A DNA stretch of 64,000 nt from Begonia masoniana. Its lineage: Eukaryota; Streptophyta; Magnoliopsida; Cucurbitales; Begoniaceae. Position 1 is the first letter of the stretch. Each line of letters begins with the position of its first letter. The stretch is taken from the NCBI GenBank assembly GCA_022432975.1, contig CM039512.1, positions 3,148,519 to 3,212,518 on the forward strand. Direction: 5' to 3'. Position numbers and translations under genes: made by a program. Below, piece after piece: positions 56,102 through 64,000 of the stretch. Below the pieces are notes generated by a model, which saw only the letters and a list, made by a program, of their open reading frames with translations, did not search any database and was not told where the DNA came from.

Positions 56102-57630
56102 TTATGGTGGGGGTGGCGACGAAGTTGGTTGTGGGGAGTTGTAGTAGTATGGTGCAGTAGGAGACAGAGGCGGAGGAGACTTGTAGTAATAAGGTGGTGG
56201 TGGCACCGGAGACTTGTAATAGTAAGGTGGTGATGGAGATGGAGATGGAGATGGTGGAAGAGATGACTTGTAAACATAAGGTGGCGGCGGAGACGGAGAT
56301 GATGGTGGCGGTGGAGATGGAGATGGTGGAGGAGGTGGGGTAGACTTGTAAATAGGAATTGTTACAACTTTGGGTGGTGGTGGAGAGGTGATTTGTAAAA
56401 ATACGGAGGTGGTGGGGAATGAGAGGGTGGAGGTGAAGACTTATAATAGTATGGCGGTGGAGGTGATGGAAATGGTGGTGGTGGGGATTTATAGTAATAC
56501 GGAGGTGGAGGTGACTTGTAAATCGGAATAGTCACAACTTTGGGTGGAGGTGATTTGTGATAATACGGAGGAGGAGCTGACTTGTAAATTGGAATGTTCA
56601 CAACTTTGGGTGGAGGTGGAGATTTATAGTAATACGGAGGTGGAGGGGACTTGTAAAGTGGAATGGTCACAATTTTGGGCGGAGGTGGTGGTGATTTGTA
56701 ATAGTATGGAGGCGGTGGAGGTGGAGGTTTATAGTAATATGGAGGTGGAGGTGACTTGTAAATTGGAATGGTCACAATTTTGGGGGGAGGAGGTGGTGAT
56801 TTGTAGTAGTACAGAGGCGGTGGAGAAGGAGATGGTGGTGGCGGTGACTTATAGTGATACAGAGGTGGAGGTGACTTGTAAATTGGAATGGTCACATCTT
56901 TGAGTGGAGGCGGTGGAGATTTGTAATAGTATGGAGGTGGTGGAGAAGGAGATGATGGAGGTGGAGACTTATAATAATATGGCGGTGGAGGAGATGGAGA
57001 TAATAGTGGTGGAGATTTATAGTAATACGGAGGTGGAGGTGATTTGTAAATCGGAATGGTCACAACTTTTGGTGGAGGTGGTGGAGATGGAGATGGAGGC
57101 GGGGGAGATTTATAATAGTATGGTGGAGGAGGAGATGAAAACGGTGATGGCTGAGATTTATAGTAATATGGAGGTGGAGGAGGAGACTTATAAATTGGAA
57201 TGGTCTCAACCTAGGGTGGAGGTGGTGGTGATTTGTAATAGTACGGAGGCGGTGGTGCAGGAGACGGTGGAGGTGGAGACTTATAGTAATACGGCCGTGG
57301 AGGAGACAGAGATGGTGGTGGTGGAGATTTATTGTAGTACGGAGGTGGAGGTGACTTGTAAATTGGAAGAGTCACAACTTTGAGCGGAGGCAGTGGCGAT
57401 TTATAGTAGTACAGAGGCGGCGGAGAAGAAGACGGTGGAGGTGGAGATTTGTAGTAGTAGGGCAACCGAGGAGATTTATACTTATAACGAGGGTGGTCGT
57501 GACCCTTTTTGAAGGGAATACGATGTGGTGGGAAAGAATCACGAGGCTTGTGGGCGGCTACACTAGTGGCGATGAGACAAACCACCACAACATAAAGAAA
57601 TCGAGCCCAATGGCCCGGGGGAGCTGCCAT
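56102..57630 (-). pseudogene. Extensin gene with one stop and one frameshift
   Basis: Extensins are secreted hydroxyproline-rich cell-wall glycoproteins cross-linked through tyrosines. The true ATG is at 57630 (MAAPPGHWARF), followed by a hydrophobic signal core VVVVCLIATSVAA. The rest repeats PYYYKSPPPP and VVTIPIYKSPPPP units, with YxY and Ser-Hyp4 motifs throughout. The intended length is about 509 residues. TAG at 57211-57213 interrupts the frame where Lys normally stands in PPPKVVTIPIYK, and one base is missing near 56385, after which the adjacent frame continues to YYYNSPQPTSSPPPP and TAATAG at 56102. Either lesion could be an assembly error in repetitive DNA. The deleted copia element sits 15 bp after the stop. 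Confidence 0.85.
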
Positions 57631-57724
57631 GGTTGCCAACTAAAACCCTAAGTTATTAGAACTTCAAAAATAAATGCTTTGGAGGGGCTTGTGATGGTGA
57701 CAAAGGGAAGACAACTATGTTCCG

Positions 57725-57731
57725 TTATATA
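57725..57731 (-). promoter_or_regulatory. TATA box of the extensin gene
   Basis: Minus-strand TATATAA, within CCCTATATAACGG, about 95 bp upstream of ATG 57630, a normal spacing for a plant gene. Confidence 0.65.
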
Positions 57732-57739
57732 GGGTTCAA

Positions 57740-58392
57740 ATATAATCATAGATCAAAAAAATATTAAAATTAATATTGCCATTATTTATTAATGAATTTA
57801 AATAATAATAAATTAGAGTTTTTGGATTCAATTAATGGTGGTGGTGAAGCACTAACTTGGAAATTAAATTGATTAATTATGAAAAATGCATTTTAGAAAG
57901 AAGGCAATCATCGTATAATGAAGGCAATTATTTTTGTTAGGTACACTTCCTCCTCTCTCCAACTACCAGTTCATCCTTTTATAGCAGCATAAAGTTTTTC
58001 TTATTCCCTCAAATTATTAATTTATTTCATTATTTCCAATTGATTTTTATTTGGAAAAATAATATATATTTAATCCCAATATGAAGACAACAACAATTGT
58101 TATGGTTGAAGTAATTGAATTATTATATATAGATTTATTTTAGAAATCAATTTTTCTCTTCATTTTTAAATCACTATACATTTTTCACGAGCTTGTACAC
58201 ATGCTTCTAGAGCTACTCGGTTGGTTACATCAACTGGTGTATTTCCCCAGATGTACCCTAAAATCTTTCCTCCGAATTATATTACGAATCATCTCCAAAG
58301 AGACAGGTTAGCAAAACTTGAAGTAGTGAAATAGAAGTATTGTTCCGTCTCAATGGATCCAATTTCGATTATACGAATGGGTTCTAAACAAA
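57740..58392. other. Upstream region of the extensin gene
   Basis: AT-rich. It presumably contains the rest of the promoter. No other gene seen. Confidence 0.4.
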
Positions 58393-60845
58393 AAAAAAAA
58401 AAAAGATTTGCTGCTTTTTCTACACATTCATCTTTATAATTGTCATTTTTCATGAGACACATTTTAACTATTATTGGTCATGTCCTTTTTTTTGGAAAAA
58501 AAAAAAAAAAAAATTTGATGTAAGAAATATAATTAGCTATTAGTATTTTGTCTTTAAACTTTTAAGTAATTATTTAGTTTGTAGTTTCTTTATCCAGATT
58601 AGTTATTTTTTATATTTAGGGTATTGATACTCTATACATATCAATTATCGGTTCAATCCATATATGTCATACTTTACATGTTCTCAAACTCTTTAGAAAC
58701 ATAATTAATTTCAGAATTTATGAATATTTAAATTTCACAAATTATTTTTTGATAAATTAAGTAACCAAACCCACATGGTTTTGATCATAAAAATATTAAT
58801 ATAAAAGAGTAATAATATTACGTTTACTCTTCTTTACCTATCACTTAACATATTTACTGAACTTGTCAAGCAGGATTGAACATTATGTAATAAATTACTA
58901 TTTATAATTTATTATTACATTAATGACACTTTAATTGGACTAATATCATTATTACAAGTCAACAGTATTTTAATTGGTATCAAGAAGTAAAATGTAGTAT
59001 TATCCTAATAAATGACAACAAATATATAACAATATCAAACTGATCTTGGATCTAATGGAAATTATTTTAAAAACTTTCAAGGCATAAAGGCAGCTAAAGC
59101 CGTAAAGTTATTGGTATGTTGGCAGAACTTCATTTGCAGAAAGAATAATGTTATGCCTTTACTCTCTTAAAATACTCGTGATATATCAAACAACAATTAT
59201 GCAATTAATGTAATAAATGAACTATGAAGTTATTACAGTAATTACACTTTATTGGAATAATAATTTATTTGACAAGGTCAACAAGTGATTTTAAATGGTA
59301 GAATAAGAATGGTAAATGTAGATGTATTCATAATAACATTGACAACAAAATATAACCATATCAAAAATGACTTGGATCTCTAATGGAAATTATTTTAAAA
59401 TCTTTCAAGGCATAATGGCCCGAAAGCAGTAGGAAGTATTGGTTTGTTCAGAACTTCATTTGCAGAAAGAATAATGTTATGTTACTCTCTTAAAATACTC
59501 GTGATATATCAAACAAACAATGATGCAATTAATGTAATAACTTATTAAATATTTGATTTCACATTAAAAATTGTTACAATCTTATTTGACGGAGTATTTT
59601 AGAGAGGAAATAAGAGAATAAACGTAACATACTATGATAGAACCAATGGGTTAAAAAATAAATAAACATAAATTTAATTTATGGAATTAAAGTACAAATA
59701 AATATTAAAAATAAGTACAATCTGAGGGGAAACTTTTTTTTGTTTTAAAAATATAAACCAAATATTATATAAATAAAACCAAAAACTAAAAGTTTGTGCT
59801 TTAATTTATAAAAAAAAAAAAGATTTGCTGCTGCTTTTCTTTCTAACCATTCATCTTTATAATGTCATTTTTCATGAGAAACTTTTCACTTTATTGTCAC
59901 TGCTTTTTTTTATTTGTTAAGGAAATATATTATCCTAATTATTATTTTGTACTTTACTTTTTAGTAATTATTTAGTTTGTAGTTTCTTTATCCAGATTAG
60001 TTATTTTTTTATTTTAGGTTATTGATGAACTCTATAAATTCATTCTTGTTCATCCATATATTTCATACTTTACATGTTCTCAAACTCTTTAGAAACAATA
60101 ATAATTCTTCATAATTTATTGAATATTTAAATTTCACAATTATTTTTGATAAATTAATTACCAAACACCACATGGTTTATCATAACAAATATTAATACTA
60201 AAGAGTAATATTACGTTACCTTTCCTTACTCTATCATCTTAAAATATTACTGACGTGTCAAGCAATGAGTGATACCTGATGTAAAAATTAACTATTTGAA
60301 TTTATTACATTAAGTTACACTTTAATTGGACTAATCATGTTTTGACAAGTCAACAAGTATTTTAAATATGGTAGAATAAGAAGTGTACATGTGTTTTTCA
60401 TATAAAAGTGACAACAAAATTATAACAATATCAAACTGATCTTGGATCTAATGGAAATTATTTTAAACTTTCAAGCATAATGGCACGAAAGCAGTAAAGT
60501 TATTGGGTTATTTTGGCAGCACTTCATTTGCAGAAAGATAATTTTGTTTGTACTCTCTTAAAATACTCGTGATATATCAACAACAATTGTGCAATTATGT
60601 ATCAAATTAGCATATTATCTTATTACATTATTTACAATCATTATTTGACGTAGTATTTTAAAAGAGAGTAAAGAAGAAAAAACGTAAATTACTATGATCA
60701 GAAATCACTGTTTAAAACTAATCACATCATTTCATTTTGGATTAAAGTACAAATAAGATTAAAATTAAGTCAATTCTGAGATAAATATATACCAATACCT
60801 TATCTAAATAAACAAAACGAAAGTTTGTGCTTTAATTTATAAAAA
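58393..60845. repeat. Diverged tandem duplication, units about 1.0-1.4 kb
   Basis: 58393-59807 and 59808-60845 align from AAAGATTTGCTGC to AAAGTACAAATAA, with numerous small indels. The first unit includes an extra partial copy (about 59240-59540) of the AATGGAAATTATTTTAAA..CTCGTGATATATCAA section. Nothing coding and no terminal structure identified. Confidence 0.8.
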
Positions 60846-61600
60846 AAAGTGCGTGACCCGTCTACATTAAATTATTATTGCATACTTTAATCTGAAAATA
60901 ATAAGTTCACTTCATAAATGCGTTTTGGACTAAATGTTTATTAGTACGATCTTAGTTAGATGTTTATTTTCCATTGTTTAGTGAGACATTTATTATTACT
61001 ATGTTGACACAATAAACACACAATACGAAATATAAAATCTTTTCGCGCTTAAAAATTGAACTAGTAATTACCGTTTTAAAAAAACAAGTCCGCGATTTTA
61101 AAATGATTGGATCCATTATTGTGTTATTTTGTAAAAGGGGTACGATGTTTAAAATTTCACAATCAATGCATTTTTCATATCTCAACTCGTGTGTATATAA
61201 TTATAACATATAACGAAGAGAATAGAACTAATTTTACTCCTGTCTAATACGACATTGTTACAAAAAGACGATGCCACAAGGTGATTCCTTCCATTGTCTC
61301 TACAAAATTGTTGTGCTAAACACTTACGTAGCAAGGCGTGGATAGATGTGTTCTGTTTTCTTTTGTATTCCTCTAGATGAATTCTCGTCGTTGTTTTTAC
61401 ACAACAGATAATAATATAAAATCGAAAAATTAAAGATCTTTCTATCAACCCATAATCATCATAATGATATTCATTGAATTCACTCTCAAGGTTCCCTTGT
61501 GAACGGTTATGGAACTTACAATGCAAAATAGAAATTCACGTCAATTTCATAGTTGGTGGTAGAGGTGATGCATACGATGGATGGAGGCGTGTGGTGATGG
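60846..61600. other. Non-coding DNA, 3' flank of the second extensin-like gene
   Basis: Minus-strand frames at 60964-61185 and 61182-61526 lie downstream of the extensin stop and have no recognisable family. I take this as 3' flank. Confidence 0.4.
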
Positions 61601-64000
61601 TTATGGTGGAGGAGGAGACTTGTACAAATATGGACGAGGTAGAGACTTCTTTGGAGGTGGTGGAGACTTTGTAACATATGGAGGAGGTGGAGATTTCATC
61701 GGAGGTGGTGTAGATTTGTGAACGTATGGAGGGGGTGGAGACTTCTTTTGGAGACTTCTTTGGAGGTGGTGGTGACTTGTATAGGTATGGAGGAGGTGGT
61801 GATGGAGATGGTGGGGGGTGGAGACTTATACAAATATGGACGAGGTAGAGACTTCTTTGGAGGTGGTGGAGATTTGTAAACATATGGAGGTGGTGGAGAT
61901 TTCATCGGAGATGGGAGATTTGTAAATATATGGAGGTGGTGGAGACTTTCTTAGAGTGGTGAAGACTTGTATAGGTATGGAGGAGGTGGTGATGGAGATG
62001 GTGGAGGTCGAGACTTCTTTGGAGGTGGTGGAGATTTGTAAACATATGGAGGAGGTGGAGATTTCATCAGAGGTGTGTAGATTTGTTGGGGGGGGAAAAA
62101 AAACGTATGGAGGGGGTGGAGACTTCTTTGGAGGTGGTGGAGATTTCATCGGAGGTGGTGGAGATTTGTAAATATATGGAGGTGGTGGAGATTTGTAAAC
62201 ATATGGAGGAGGTGGTGATGGAGATGGTGGAGGTCGAGACTTCTTTGGAGGTGGTGGAGATTTGTAAACATATGGAGGACGTAGAGATTTAATCGGAGTG
62301 GTGTAGATTTGTGAACGTATGGAGGGGGTGGAGACTTCTTTGGAGGTGGTGGTGACTTGTATAGGTATGGAGGAGGTGGTGGAGGCGGTGGTGGTGGAGA
62401 TTTGTAAATATATGGAGGGGGTGGAGACTTATACAAATATGGACGAGGTAGAGACTTCTTTGGAGGTGGTGGAGATTGTAAACATATGGAGGTGGTGGAG
62501 ATTTCATCGGAGGTGGTGGAGATTGTAAACATATGGAGGAGGTGGTGGTGGAGATTTCTTTGGAGGTGGTGGAGACTTGTATAGGTATGGAGGAGGTGGT
62601 GATGGAGATGGTGAAGGTGGAGACTTCTTTAGAGGTGGTGGAGATTTGTAAACATATGGAGGAGGTGGAGATTTGAAAACATATGAAGGGGGTGGAGATT
62701 CGTCAATGGAAGGTGGTGGAGATTCTTCAGTGGAAGGTGGTGGAGATTGTAAACATATGGAGGAGGTGGTGATGGAGATGGTGGAGGTGGAGAGCTATAG
62801 AGGTATGGAGGCGGTAGTAGTGGAGATTCGTCAGTGGAAGGTGGTGGAGGTGATGGAGACGGTGGTGTGGAGATTCGTCAGTGGAAGGTGGTGGAGGAGG
62901 TGGTGGTGGAGATTCGCCACTTGAAGGTGGTGGAGCGATGATGGTGGAGGCGATGGAGACGGTGGTGGTGGAATTCGTCACTCGAAGGTGTGGAGGCGGT
63001 GGTGTGGAGATTCGTCAGTGGATGGCGGTGGTGGTGGAGATTCCTCAGTGGAAGGTGGTGGAGTCGATAGAGGCGGTGGTGGTGGATATTCGTCAGGGAA
63101 GGTGGTGGAGGCGATGGAGACGGTGGTGGTGGAGATTCGTCAGTGGATGGCGGTGGTGGTGGAATTCGTCACTCGAAGGTGGTGGAGTCGGTGGTGGTGG
63201 AGATTCGTCATGGAAGGTGGTGGAGATTCGCCAGTGGAAGGTGGTGGAGATTCATCACTCAAAGGTGGTGGAGGCGGTGGTGGTAGAGATTCCTCAATGG
63301 AAGGTGGTGGAGGCGATGGAGACGGTGGTGGTGGAGATTCGTCAGTGGATGGCGGTGGTGGTGAGATTCGTCACTCGAAGGTGGTGGAGATTCATCAGTT
63401 GAAGGTGGTGGTGGGAGATTCTTCAGTGGAAGGTGGTGGAGGCGTGGTGGGAGATTCGTCACTCGAAGGTGGTGGAGGCAGTGGTGGTGGTGGAGATTCG
63501 TCACTCGAAGGTGGTGGAGGTGGTGGTGGAGAGTCGTCTTTGGAAGGTGGTGGAGGCGATGGAGGTGGTGGAGATTCGTCACTCGAAGGTGGTGGAGGCG
63601 ATGGAGACGGTGGTGGTGGAGATTCCTCAGTGGAAGGTGGTGGAGGTGATGGAGACGGTGGTGGTGGAGATTCATCAGTGGAAGGTGTGGAGGTGATGGA
63701 GACGGTGGTGTGGAGATTCGTCAATGGAAGGTGGTGGAGGCGGTGGTGGTGGAGATTCGTCATGGAAGGTGGTGGTGGTGGAGATTCGTCACTCGAAGGT
63801 GGTGGTGGAGATTCGTCACTCGAAGGTGGTGGAGGAGGTGGTGGTGGAGATTCGTCAGTAGAAGGCGGTGGTGGTGGAGATTCGTCACTCGAAGGTGGTG
63901 GTGGAGATTCGTAACTCGAAGGTGGTGGAGGAGGTGGTTGTGGAGATTCGTCACTCGAAGGTGGTGGAGGTGGTGATGGTGGGGATTTATCAGTGGAAGG
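61601..64000 (-). pseudogene. Second extensin-like gene, frame-broken, 5' end outside the window
   Basis: On the minus strand, 61601-62700 repeats YVYKSPPPPKKSPPPP and YLYKSPPPP units. From about 62700 to the window end the units change to SPPPPSSDESPPPP, STDESPPPP and STEESPPPP. The proline frame moves among all three minus-strand frames at least six times between 61601 and 62700 and again beyond, so no continuous protein is readable. The final YLYKSPPPP-TAA at 61601 resembles the ending of the neighbouring extensin, which suggests a tandem pair. The breaks may be collapse or indels in repeats, or true decay. The start codon and signal peptide are not in the window. Confidence 0.65.

Noticed and set aside
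61956..63976. Plus-strand glycine/valine/glutamate-rich frames up to 308 codons
   Set aside because: They are the antisense of proline codons of the extensin-like gene on the minus strand. GGTGGTGG reads as Gly or Val-Val, and no start or splice context fits.

Overview
The window is a piece of a nuclear genome from a seed plant, most likely a eudicot. The evidence is spliced genes with GT-AG introns, extensin-type cell-wall proteins, a UBA2-like RNA-binding protein, plant-type GCP6, GTE, EIF1AD and MULE genes, and many LTR retrotransposons. It is a scaffold: two runs of exactly 100 N (22657-22756 and 49370-49469) mark gaps. Genes are sparse and transposons dominate, often nested inside each other or inside gene remains.

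Layout. 1-5.6 kb: 3' part of a gamma-tubulin complex component 6 (GCP6)-like gene (+), broken by a frameshift and a stop. 6.1-6.9 kb: fragment of a GTE/BET-type bromodomain protein (-). 7.5-18.7 kb: a hAT transposase pseudogene (-) split by two large LTR-type insertions, one of which holds an almost new, intact Ty1/copia element (9564-14226). 18.7-21.7 kb: second copies of the GTE fragment and of the GCP6 segment, the latter inverted, with its own lesions. 22.3-23.3 kb: a tRNA-like remnant and a gypsy gag fragment. 23.6-25.0 kb: an intact UBA2-like gene (-). 25.4-33.5 kb: an EIF1AD-like gene (-) whose first intron is swollen by a LINE fragment, a complete TRIM and a copia element. 36.5-37.0 kb: a two-exon gene for a 63-residue protein (-).

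37.2-46.5 kb is a complete 9.3-kb Mutator-like element (MULE) with terminal inverted repeats of about 1.17 kb and a perfect 9-bp target duplication. It carries a mudrA-type transposase gene (split by a solo LTR) and, convergently, a small GRF-zinc-finger/transmembrane gene. 47-48.9 kb is a fold-back element built of nested palindromes. 49.5-51 kb is proline-coding low-complexity DNA. 52.5-56.1 kb is a gag-protease-only copia derivative inserted 15 bp after the stop codon of an extensin gene (56102-57630, -). 58.4-60.8 kb is a diverged tandem repeat. 61.6-64 kb is a second, frame-broken extensin-like gene (-) running off the window.

Target-site duplications were found by reading both flanks of seven insertions (8420, 9564, 15694, 27217, 28190, 39259 and 52511) and of the MULE. 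They allow the pre-insertion sequence and the order of events to be read off. Probably functional host genes are the UBA2-like gene and the 63-residue gene. The GCP6 and GTE copies look dead. EIF1AD and the extensins have lesions that could be real or assembly error.
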